Origin: Alkalibacterium sp049389645 | GTDB lineage: Bacteria > Bacillota > Bacilli > Lactobacillales > Carnobacteriaceae_A | DNA: 64,000 nt | Direction of reading: 5' to 3' | Assembly: GCF_049389645.1 (NCBI RefSeq) | Contig: NZ_CP186540.1 | Span: forward strand, 1,240,001-1,304,000 | Shown: piece by piece, positions 53,210-64,000 of the stretch | How the letters are laid out: every line of letters begins with the position of its first letter | Position numbering within the stretch: position 1 is the stretch's first letter | Translations under genes and position numbers: made by a program | The notes under the pieces: model-generated | Seen by the model: the letters and a program-made list of their open reading frames with translations, nothing else | Database searches by the model: none | Told to the model about the DNA's origin: nothing

Positions 53210-54490
53210 ATGCTAGATATTAAACGCATTCGTAACGATTTTGAAGCAACGAAAGAAAGACTGGGAACACGTGGAGTGGCTGCTGAAGAATTAGACCAAC
53301 TCAAAGCCTTGGATGAAAAAAGAAGAGAGCATATTCAAAAATCAGAACTTCTAAAACAACACCGTAACGATGTTTCTACTGATATCGCCGAAAAGAAACG
53401 AAACAAGGAAAATGCAGATGACGCCATAGCAGCAATGAAAAAGGTTGGCGCAGATATTAAAGCGATCGATGCCGATTTGGAACTGTTAGAGGAACAAGTG
53501 AATAGCATAGCGGCGGGTCTGCCTAATTTACCACATGCTTCTATTCCGGTAGGCGCAGATGAAGAGTCTAATATCGAAGTACGCAAATGGGGAGAACCAA
53601 CCGAGTTTGACTTTGAGCCTCAGCCTCATTGGGATTTAGGGACTGCATTAGGTATTTTAGATTTCGAACGCGGAGCTAAAGTAGCTCGTAGCCGATTCCT
53701 TTTTTACAGAGGATTGGGTGCGCGTTTAGAGAGAGCCCTTTACAACTTCATGCTGGACTTGCATGTTACTGAACATGATTATGAGGAAATTATTCCTCCG
53801 TATTTAGCTAATGATGATGCGCTATACGGTACAGGCCAATTCCCTAAATTCAAAGAAGACGTGTTCCAAATCAAAGATCAGCCCTTAACTTTAATTCCAA
53901 CGGCAGAAGTGCCTTTAACAAACTATTATCAAAATGAAATTTTAGAAGAAAAGGATTTGCCAAAATACTTTACGGCGCTTTCTCCATCTTTCCGTTCTGA
54001 AGCAGGTAGCGCAGGTAGAGATACACGTGGATTGATCCGTTTGCATCAATTCAATAAAGTGGAAATGGTGAAGTTCTCTAAACCGGAAGACTCTTACGAG
54101 GAACTGGAAAAAATGACCAATAATGCCGAGGACATCCTGCAAAAACTGGGGTTACCATATCGTGTGGTTCTTCTGTCAACGGGAGACACCGGCTTCGCAG
54201 CAGCTAAAACATATGATCTGGAAGTCTGGATCCCTGCTCAAAATACGTACAGAGAAATCAGTTCATGTTCCAATACAGAGGATTTCCAAGCGCGAAGAGC
54301 TATGATTAGATATAGAAAAGAATCAGATGGTAAAATAGACTACGTACACACGCTCAATGGTTCGGGACTAGCTGTAGGTCGAACAGTTGCAGCACTCATG
54401 GAAAACTATCAACAAAAAGACGGCAGCATCAAAATACCAGAGGTCTTGGTTCCCTATATGGGTGGAGTCAAAGAAATTCGTCGAGCTTAA
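53210..54490 (+). CDS. serS: Seryl-tRNA synthetase
   Basis: 426 residues, normal length. An N-terminal coiled-coil arm (about 28-105) binds tRNA-Ser; the class II core has motif 2 FRSEAGSAGRDTRGLIR and motif 3 GSGLAVGRTVAALMEN. It charges tRNA-Ser (and selenocysteine tRNA where present). Under T-box control. Confidence 0.97.
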   Translation: MLDIKRIRNDFEATKERLGTRGVAAEELDQLKALDEKRREHIQKSELLKQHRNDVSTDIAEKKRNKENADDAIAAMKKVGADIKAIDADLELLEEQVNSIAAGLPNLPHASIPVGADEESNIEVRKWGEPTEFDFEPQPHWDLGTALGILDFERGAKVARSRFLFYRGLGARLERALYNFMLDLHVTEHDYEEIIPPYLANDDALYGTGQFPKFKEDVFQIKDQPLTLIPTAEVPLTNYYQNEILEEKDLPKYFTALSPSFRSEAGSAGRDTRGLIRLHQFNKVEMVKFSKPEDSYEELEKMTNNAEDILQKLGLPYRVVLLSTGDTGFAAAKTYDLEVWIPAQNTYREISSCSNTEDFQARRAMIRYRKESDGKIDYVHTLNGSGLAVGRTVAALMENYQQKDGSIKIPEVLVPYMGGVKEIRRA

Positions 54491-54521
54491 GTCAAGGAAC
54501 ATACAGTGAAGGAGAATGATG

Positions 54522-55049
54522 ATGGTTAATGAACAGAGAGCAATATTTGCAGGTGGTTGTTTTTGGTGTATGGTTCAACCTTTTGATTCATTAGCAGGGA
54601 TTATTTCGATTACTTCCGGTTACACAGGAGGTCATGTAGAGAACCCCACTTACCGAAAAGTGACTTCCGGTAGGACTGGGCATACAGAAGCCGTAGAGAT
54701 CGTTTATGATCCTGATGAGATCTCATATAAAGATCTCGTAGAAATTTACTGGAGACAAACAGATCCAACGGACGCTGGAGGCCAATTTGCAGATCGGGGC
54801 GATTCTTACAGACCGGTTATTTTTTATCAAGACGAGCATCAGAAACAAGTGGCTGAAGAATCGAAAAGAGAATTGGAACAAAGTGGTAAATTTAGCGAAC
54901 CTATCGTCACGAAAATTGAAAAGGCCAAACCTTTTTATCCTGCCGAAGACTATCACCAGGATTATTATAAGAAAGAATCGGCTCATTACAAAAGATACAG
55001 TGTCGGATCTGGAAGAGCTCACTTTATCGAAAAGACATGGAAAAACTAG
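54522..55049 (+). CDS. msrA: Peptide methionine-S-sulfoxide reductase A
   Basis: 175 residues from the third of three consecutive ATGs, the one best spaced from AAGGAG. GGCFWC holds the catalytic Cys13. The family motifs SGYTGGHVENPTY, GHTEAVE and DPTDAGGQFADRGDSYR follow, and the end carries YHQDYY. It repairs S-oxidised methionine with thioredoxin. No MsrB domain is fused. Confidence 0.96.
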   Translation: MVNEQRAIFAGGCFWCMVQPFDSLAGIISITSGYTGGHVENPTYRKVTSGRTGHTEAVEIVYDPDEISYKDLVEIYWRQTDPTDAGGQFADRGDSYRPVIFYQDEHQKQVAEESKRELEQSGKFSEPIVTKIEKAKPFYPAEDYHQDYYKKESAHYKRYSVGSGRAHFIEKTWKN

Positions 55050-55109
55050 TGCAGTAGCAAGGAAAATATCCTTCTTTGTCATTTGTTTTATAGAAAATAA
55101 AAAAAACAG

Positions 55110-55138
55110 TTGACAAAGAGGCGATATCTTTGTATGAT
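55110..55138 (+). promoter_or_regulatory. Promoter of the 5S-tRNA operon
   Basis: TTGACA at 55110-55115, exact 17-base spacer, TATGAT at 55133-55138, a near-consensus stable-RNA promoter about 45 bases before the 5S gene. Confidence 0.92.
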
Positions 55139-55182
55139 ATAAGAGTTGCTACAGAAACTATTTCAACGTTTTGTAGTTATAT

Positions 55183-55301
55183 TGTATAGTGATTATGGCG
55201 AGAAGGATCCACCTGTTCCCATTTCGAACACAGTAGTTAAGCTTCTCAGCGCCGAGGATAGTGAAGGGTTTCCCTTTGTGAAAGCAGGACATTGCTATGC
55301 A
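55183..55301 (+). rRNA. 5S ribosomal RNA
   Basis: The terminal helix TGTATAG/CTATGCA closes a molecule with the conserved CCCATTTCGAACACAG loop, AGTTAAGC and CAGCGCCGA segments. It is the first gene of the tRNA operon, and no 16S or 23S lies upstream of it. Confidence 0.92.
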
Positions 55302-55310
55302 GTATATTTT

Positions 55311-55383
55311 GGAGGTTTAGCTCAGTTGGGAGAGCATCTGCCTTACAAGCAGAGGGTCAGCGGTTCGAGCCCGTTAACCTCCA
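55311..55383 (+). tRNA. tRNA-Val (anticodon TAC)
   Basis: Acceptor GGAGGTT/AACCTCC, anticodon loop CTTACAA, T loop GTTCGAGC. CCA is not encoded. First tRNA, 10 bases after 5S. Confidence 0.96.
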
Positions 55384-55392
55384 TTTTTTCAA

Positions 55393-55465
55393 GAGCCGTT
55401 AGCTCAGTTGGTAGAGCATCTGACTTTTAATCAGAGGGTCGCTGGTTCGAGCCCAGCACGGCTCA
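55393..55465 (+). tRNA. tRNA-Lys (anticodon TTT)
   Basis: Acceptor GAGCCGT/ACGGCTC, anticodon loop CTTTTAA, full cloverleaf, no encoded CCA. Confidence 0.96.
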
Positions 55466-55497
55466 TATATATAAAGTGTTTTCTTTATATATTATAT

Positions 55498-55579
55498 GCG
55501 GATGTGGCGGAATTGGCAGACGCACTAGATTTAGGATCTAGCGCTTCACGGCGTGGGGGTTCAAGTCCCTCCATCCGCA
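55498..55579 (+). tRNA. tRNA-Leu (anticodon TAG)
   Basis: Acceptor GCGGATG/CATCCGC, anticodon loop TTTAGGA, long variable arm typical of Leu. Confidence 0.96.
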
Positions 55580-55600
55580 TTGTACCATTATTTTTATTTG

Positions 55601-55673
55601 GCCGGCTTAGCTCAGTTGGTAGAGCAACTGATTTGTAATCAGTGGGTCGAGGGTTCGATTCCTTTAGCCGGCA
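55601..55673 (+). tRNA. tRNA-Thr (anticodon TGT)
   Basis: Acceptor GCCGGCT/AGCCGGC, anticodon loop TTTGTAA. Confidence 0.96.
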
Positions 55674-55680
55674 TCTTCCT

Positions 55681-55752
55681 GCGAAAGTAGTTCAGTGGTA
55701 GAACATCACCTTGCCAAGGTGGGGGTCGCGGGTTCGAATCCCGTCTTTCGCT
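55681..55752 (+). tRNA. tRNA-Gly (anticodon GCC)
   Basis: Acceptor GCGAAAG/CTTTCGC, anticodon loop TTGCCAA. One of two Gly isoacceptors here. Confidence 0.96.
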
Positions 55753-55787
55753 TTCCAATTCTCATTGTTAAATCAGTGGTATCCCAT

Positions 55788-55873
55788 GCCGGGGTGGCGG
55801 AATTGGTAGACGCACAGGACTTAAAATCCTGCGGAGAGTTTTCTCCGTGCCGGTTCGACTCCGGCCCTCGGCA
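55788..55873 (+). tRNA. tRNA-Leu (anticodon TAA)
   Basis: Acceptor GCCGGGG/CCTCGGC with one wobble pair, anticodon loop CTTAAAA, long variable arm. Confidence 0.96.
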
Positions 55874-55895
55874 TTATCTATATTATTTAGATGGA

Positions 55896-55969
55896 GCACC
55901 CTTAGCTCAATTGGATAGAGTACCTGACTACGAATCAGGCGGTTAGAGGTTCAAGTCCTCTAGGGTGCA
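55896..55969 (+). tRNA. tRNA-Arg (anticodon ACG)
   Basis: Acceptor GCACCCT/AGGGTGC, anticodon loop CTACGAA; the A34 is presumably converted to inosine by TadA. Confidence 0.96.
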
Positions 55970-55990
55970 TGCAACACGTAACAAAAAGTA

Positions 55991-56064
55991 CGGGAAGTGG
56001 CTCAGCTTGGTAGAGCACCTGGTTTGGGACCAGGGGGTCGCAGGTTCGAATCCTGTCTTCCCGA
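55991..56064 (+). tRNA. tRNA-Pro (anticodon TGG)
   Basis: Acceptor CGGGAAG/CTTCCCG, anticodon loop TTTGGGA. Confidence 0.96.
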
Positions 56065-56081
56065 TGTATTAAAGTTAAAAT

Positions 56082-56155
56082 GGCGGTGTAGCTCAGCTGG
56101 CTAGAGCGTACGGTTCATACCCGTGAGGTCGTGGGTTCGACTCCCTCCGCCGCTA
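56082..56155 (+). tRNA. tRNA-Met, elongator (anticodon CAT)
   Basis: Acceptor GGCGGTG with CGCCGCT (G1-U72 wobble), anticodon loop TTCATAC. Nearly identical to the elongator tRNA-Met of Bacillus as I recall it, so it is the likely T-box ligand for metNIQ. Confidence 0.9.
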
Positions 56156-56172
56156 TAAAAAATCCGATTAAC

Positions 56173-56246
56173 GGACCTTTAGCTCAGTTGGTTAGAGCAA
56201 ACGGCTCATAACCGTTCGGTCGCAGGTTCGAGTCCTGCAAGGTCCA
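56173..56246 (+). tRNA. tRNA-Ile2 (anticodon CAT, lysidine type)
   Basis: Acceptor GGACCTT/AAGGTCC and anticodon loop CTCATAA. It resembles the Bacillus tRNA-Ile whose C34 is changed to lysidine by TilS to read AUA, rather than a Met tRNA. This assignment is by body sequence, not anticodon. Confidence 0.85.
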
Positions 56247-56268
56247 TATTAATCATTTATATTGTTAT

Positions 56269-56341
56269 CGCGGAGTAGAGCAGTTGGCAGCTCGTCGGGC
56301 TCATAACCCGGAGGTCGCAGGTTCAAGTCCTGCCTCCGCAA
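56269..56341 (+). tRNA. tRNA-fMet, initiator (anticodon CAT), copy 1
   Basis: C1 faces A72 without pairing and the anticodon stem ends in three G-C pairs (CGGG/CCCG), both initiator hallmarks. Identical to the copy at 56959. Confidence 0.95.
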
Positions 56342-56425
56342 TTGCCATGACTGTTGATGCTTTAGGGTTTACAGACATGTACACTTGGACGACTGTCCGC
56401 AATTTGTCGTATAGAGTTTTCAACT

Positions 56426-56498
56426 GGTCCCGTAGTGTAGCGGTTATCACGCCTGCCTGTCACGCAGGAGATCGCGGGTTCGAATCCCGTCGGGACCG
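56426..56498 (+). tRNA. tRNA-Asp (anticodon GTC), copy 1
   Basis: Acceptor GGTCCCG/CGGGACC, anticodon loop CTGTCAC. Identical to the copy at 57116. Confidence 0.96.
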
Positions 56499-56513
56499 TT
56501 AAGAAAAAGATAT

Positions 56514-56584
56514 GCGGGTGTAGTTTAGTGGTAAAACCCCAGCCTTCCAAGCTGACGTCGGGAGTTCGATTCTCCTCACCCGCT
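56514..56584 (+). tRNA. tRNA-Gly (anticodon TCC)
   Basis: Acceptor GCGGGTG/CACCCGC, anticodon loop CTTCCAA. Confidence 0.96.
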
Positions 56585-56614
56585 TTATACTAAATGTATA
56601 AGATAGATTGTTTA

Positions 56615-56688
<74 letters not shown>

Positions 56689-56700
56689 TAGAACAAAAAA

Positions 56701-56772
56701 GGCCCCTTGGTCAAGCGGTTAAGACACCGCCCTTTCACGGCGGTAACACGGGTTCGAATCCCGTAGGGGTCA
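56701..56772 (+). tRNA. tRNA-Glu (anticodon TTC)
   Basis: Acceptor GGCCCCT with AGGGGTC (one wobble), anticodon loop CTTTCAC. Confidence 0.95.
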
Positions 56773-56778
56773 TTATAT

Positions 56779-56868
56779 GGAGGATTACCCAAGTCCGGCT
56801 TAAGGGAACGGTCTTGAAAACCGTCAGGCGTGTCAAAACGCGCGTGGGTTCGAATCCCACATCCTCCT
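56779..56868 (+). tRNA. tRNA-Ser (anticodon TGA)
   Basis: Acceptor GGAGGAT/ATCCTCC, anticodon loop CTTGAAA, long variable arm. Confidence 0.95.
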
Positions 56869-56958
56869 TTATCGTTGTTGTAGTTGCTTTAGCAACGTAC
56901 AAACATGATACACTTGGACGCAAGTCCGCAGTGTAACCTTAAATGGTTTTTTTATTAT

Positions 56959-57031
56959 CGCGGAGTAGAGCAGTTGGCAGCTCGTCGGGCTCATAACCCG
57001 GAGGTCGCAGGTTCAAGTCCTGCCTCCGCAA
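56959..57031 (+). tRNA. tRNA-fMet, initiator (anticodon CAT), copy 2
   Basis: Identical in sequence to the copy at 56269, again followed 84 bases later by tRNA-Asp. Confidence 0.95.
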
Positions 57032-57115
57032 TTGTCATGATTGTTGATGCTTTAGCGTGTACAGTTATGGTACACTTGGACGACAGTCCGTAGTGTCTTA
57101 TGAAAATTTCCAACT

Positions 57116-57188
57116 GGTCCCGTAGTGTAGCGGTTATCACGCCTGCCTGTCACGCAGGAGATCGCGGGTTCGAATCCCGTCGGGACCG
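57116..57188 (+). tRNA. tRNA-Asp (anticodon GTC), copy 2
   Basis: Identical to the copy at 56426; end of the second 230-bp fMet-Asp module. Confidence 0.96.
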
Positions 57189-57196
57189 CTTTTTTT

Positions 57197-57269
57197 GGCG
57201 CAGTAGCTCAGTTGGTAGAGCAACGGATTGAAGCTCCGTGTGTCGGCAGTTCGACTCTGTCCTGCGCCA
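57197..57269 (+). tRNA. tRNA-Phe (anticodon GAA)
   Basis: Acceptor GGCGCAG with CTGCGCC, anticodon loop TTGAAGC. Confidence 0.96.
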
Positions 57270-57285
57270 TTCAACTTAATATGCT

Positions 57286-57366
57286 GGAGGGATAGCGAAG
57301 TGGTCAAACGCAGCGGACTGTAAATCCGTTCCTTCGGGTTCGTAGGTTCAAATCCTACTCCCTCCA
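57286..57366 (+). tRNA. tRNA-Tyr (anticodon GTA)
   Basis: Acceptor GGAGGGA/TCCCTCC, anticodon loop CTGTAAA, long variable arm as in bacterial Tyr tRNA. Confidence 0.96.
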
Positions 57367-57372
57367 TTAAAT

Positions 57373-57443
57373 AGGGGTATAGTTTAACGGTAAAACTATG
57401 GTCTCCAAAACCATCAATGTGGGTTCGATTCCTACTACCCCTG
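57373..57443 (+). tRNA. tRNA-Trp (anticodon CCA)
   Basis: Acceptor AGGGGTA/TACCCCT, anticodon loop CTCCAAA. Confidence 0.96.
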
Positions 57444-57510
57444 TTTCAGTAAATTGTTAGATGAATACTTATGATTTTTGTGATATACTATTTATTGGAA
57501 ATAATAATAT

Positions 57511-57584
57511 GGCGATTGTGGCGAAGTGGTTAACGCACCGGGTTGTGGTCTCGGCATTCGTGGGTTCGATTCCCATCAGTCGCC
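57511..57584 (+). tRNA. tRNA-His (anticodon GTG)
   Basis: Encodes the extra G at position -1 opposite C73. Acceptor GCGATTG/CAGTCGC, anticodon loop TTGTGGT. Confidence 0.95.
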
Positions 57585-57590
57585 CTTAAT

Positions 57591-57662
57591 TGGGCTATCG
57601 CCAAGCGGTAAGGCAGCGGGTTTTGATCCCGTCATTCCTAGGTTCGAATCCTAGTAGCCCAG
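57591..57662 (+). tRNA. tRNA-Gln (anticodon TTG)
   Basis: Acceptor TGGGCTA/TAGCCCA, anticodon loop TTTTGAT. Confidence 0.96.
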
Positions 57663-57685
57663 TTTAACAATAGTAAGATTAATAT

Positions 57686-57756
<71 letters not shown>

Positions 57757-57775
57757 TATCTTTTCAAAGTATTTA

Positions 57776-57860
57776 GCCGGCGTGGCGGAATTGGTAGACG
57801 CGCTGGACTCAAAATCCAGTGCCCGTTAAGGGCGTGCCGGTTCGATTCCGGCCGCCGGTA
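57776..57860 (+). tRNA. tRNA-Leu (anticodon CAA)
   Basis: Acceptor GCCGGCG with CGCCGGT (G1-U72), anticodon loop CTCAAAA, long variable arm. Last tRNA of the operon. Confidence 0.95.
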
Positions 57861-57871
57861 TTATATTTCTA

Positions 57872-57917
57872 AAAAAACCTCACAACCTCTATTTATTTAG
57901 AGGTTGTGAGGTTTTTT
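57872..57917 (+). terminator. Terminator of the 5S-tRNA operon
   Basis: A perfect 18-base inverted repeat (57872-57889 with 57900-57917) ending in six Ts. Confidence 0.96.
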
Positions 57918-58079
57918 GTTTTCCTTCAAAATGAAACTTCCTTCTATTATAATGGAAGGGATGCTTTTCAGGATTTTAACAATAGCGTAAAGGGAGCCGA
58001 TTGAATATTATCCAAAGTTTGTTTTGTTGAAATAGATAATAGTTAGTTAAGGTTAATTGAACCGGATGAGGGAATCGTT

Positions 58080-58837
58080 GTGCGGTGTGAATGTTTGGAT
58101 AAACAAGGAGAGAGTGTTCGTCATATTGTGTTCGAGACAAACGGAATGGAACGCATACTTGTAGCCCTGACAGAAAGTAACCTGGGACATTAGAATCAGG
58201 ATGAGAGATATGCGTTTATAGATATGTTTAAAGAGTCAGAAGTATTGATAGAGTTATTGGTAAACGACTAAGGTGTGAAAGTGAATAAAGGTGGTTGCAA
58301 CACTAGTAGACTAATACCATGACGAAATATTTTACAAGGTAGCTCTTTTTCGTTTGATAAACGATATAGAATATGTCGGTTTAATATATTCGACCCGCGA
58401 AAATCTAATTGATAAACTAAGAGATAAACCCACTTGGTCATACTCGCTTCAGATAATCGTTTGAATCCTGATAAAGGGGATGTCAGAAAATGGTTAATGA
58501 AAATAAATGAACTGGCGATTACTAAGCATGTAGATGAGGGTAGGTCATGGGTTGCCTAGTTATGAAGATAACACTTCTTATATAAAAAAGGTTAGGTGGA
58601 TACTTTATTCATCATCCTGGTGATCACGTTAACGTTTGTTATCGATTCGAGGAAAAGCATGAACCATGTAATGGAAAAGAATCTTTTGAAATCATCGATG
58701 AACATTATTTTGTTGAACGTAATGAAGGGATCTCTATTTTTCTAAACTCAAAATCTAAACATGGTGAATCCGTTGGGGGTTGGGCGAAGGGAAGATCTGC
58801 AGTTATGCGCCGAAACGCGATGGAGAAGGTACAATGA
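58080..58837 (+). pseudogene. Decayed coding sequence(s) between the tRNA and rRNA operons
   Basis: Four protein-like frames follow each other in the same direction, broken by stops and frame changes: 58080-58271 (internal TAG at 58191), 58375-58464, 58452-58559 (shifted) and 58586-58837 (83 codons, shifted, no start). Pieces read like real protein, for example HIVFETNGMERILVALTES, DKGDVRKWLMKINELAITKH and GYFIHHPGDHVNVCYRF. I do not recognise the family and cannot say whether they come from one gene. The rest of 57918-58996 shows no intact gene. Confidence 0.5.
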
Positions 58838-58996
58838 AGAAAACTGTTCAAAATAATTTGAAAGAAATGATTAAACAGCTATTACATTCGTATACGTGAA
58901 ACAAAATATGTTATGAGAGCTTGGGCCGATTAAAGGGAGTATCAAGCAAAGCGGTATAAGCATAAACAAGTTTCTTTTGAAAAAAAAAAATAAGGA

Positions 58997-59025
58997 TTGA
59001 CTTAAATGCGAAAACCTGGTATATT
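58997..59025 (+). promoter_or_regulatory. rRNA operon promoter P1
   Basis: TTGACT at 58997-59002, a 17-base spacer and TATATT at 59020-59025. Confidence 0.85.
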
Positions 59026-59116
59026 TATTCCTGTTGCTGATTTAAGGCAACAAATGCTTTTCTTTTTCTTGTCAGGTCTCGGTCAAACGAGCGACAAAAG
59101 AACTTTTAAAAAGTTC

Positions 59117-59145
59117 TTGACAATCGAATTGAAAGCCTGTAATAT
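59117..59145 (+). promoter_or_regulatory. rRNA operon promoter P2
   Basis: TTGACA at 59117-59122, a 17-base spacer and TAATAT at 59140-59145. The -35 overlaps a palindrome (AAGAACTTT...AAAGTTCTT, 59099-59119). A boxA-like GATCTTTGAAAACTG lies downstream near 59188, as in Bacillus rRNA leaders. Confidence 0.9.
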
Positions 59146-59317
59146 TGTACTAGTTGACACATCACGTCGTCAGCGATTGAACGAAATAGATCTTTGAAAA
59201 CTGAACAAAGTAAACAATCAAATGTGCAGGTGTCTTGTGTCCAATTTATTGGGCCAAGGCAACACAAACGAGTTAACATGTTTAACTCGGAATTATGTAA
59301 CACGAGCTATTTCAAAC

Positions 59318-64000
<4,683 letters not shown>

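Noticed and set aside
58286..58310. T-box core-like AAAGGTGGTTGCAACAC
   Set aside because: The conserved core is broken, and no stem I or downstream terminator accompanies it; probably part of the decayed region.

Overview
The window is a chromosomal segment of a low-GC Gram-positive bacterium of the order Lactobacillales. The 16S rRNA near the right end, the CopY/CopA/CopZ operon, T-box riboswitches, a class D sortase and the D-aspartate-type cell-wall genes point to the family Carnobacteriaceae, near Alkalibacterium or Marinilactibacillus. That placement is from recall of the 16S text, not from a search.

Layout. 1-3.2 kb: a partial CPBP membrane protease and an ABC exporter pair. 3.4-4.4 kb: trpS. 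4.7-13.2 kb: two divergent shikimate operons, aroE-aroK-aroQ-tyrA leftwards (followed by a 5'-truncated SulP/STAS remnant) and aroF-aroB-aroA-aroC-chorismate mutase rightwards. The rightward operon is preceded by a 29-codon leader peptide with the string FNTWYYSF and a five-arm set of mutually exclusive RNA hairpins ending in a terminator. This reads as ribosome-mediated attenuation by aromatic amino acids and is the most striking element in the window. 13.3-15.4 kb: proBA. 15.8-16.3 kb: a 51-bp tandem repeat array and a nested palindrome. 16.3-17.8 kb: a MATE exporter. 18.2-26.9 kb: pepV followed by a cell-wall cluster (ATP-grasp ligase, divergent MurE-like ligase, TraX-like protein, SH3/M15 peptidase, MurE, Asp/Glu racemase), probably a D-amino-acid cross-bridge pathway. 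27.6-30.9 kb: copper homeostasis operon with two cop boxes. 31-34.2 kb: unknown protein, pcp, cation/proton antiporter. 34.2-38.9 kb: two tandem methionine T-boxes, metNIQ and an M20 amidohydrolase. 38.9-42 kb: an OpuA-type glycine betaine transporter. 42.5-49 kb: tag, a VOC protein, a glutamine-type transporter, a DUF1659/DUF2922-like pair, yidD, a thioredoxin-like protein, sortase. 49.5-55 kb: two-component system, D,D-carboxypeptidase, T-box-controlled serS, msrA.

55.1-64 kb is RNA. A 5S rRNA with its own promoter heads an operon of 25 tRNA genes with no 16S or 23S. About 1.1 kb of decayed coding sequence follows, then a separate rRNA operon (two promoters, 16S, tRNA-free spacer, 23S reaching the window edge).

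The genes form coherent modules. Chorismate synthesis is nearly complete in two divergent units, with tyrosine but no phenylalanine or tryptophan branch enzymes. Amino-acid-sensing RNAs precede trans-acting amino-acid genes (Met uptake, Ser charging, aromatic synthesis). Cell-wall functions recur (bridge cluster, D,D-carboxypeptidase with a two-component system, sortase).
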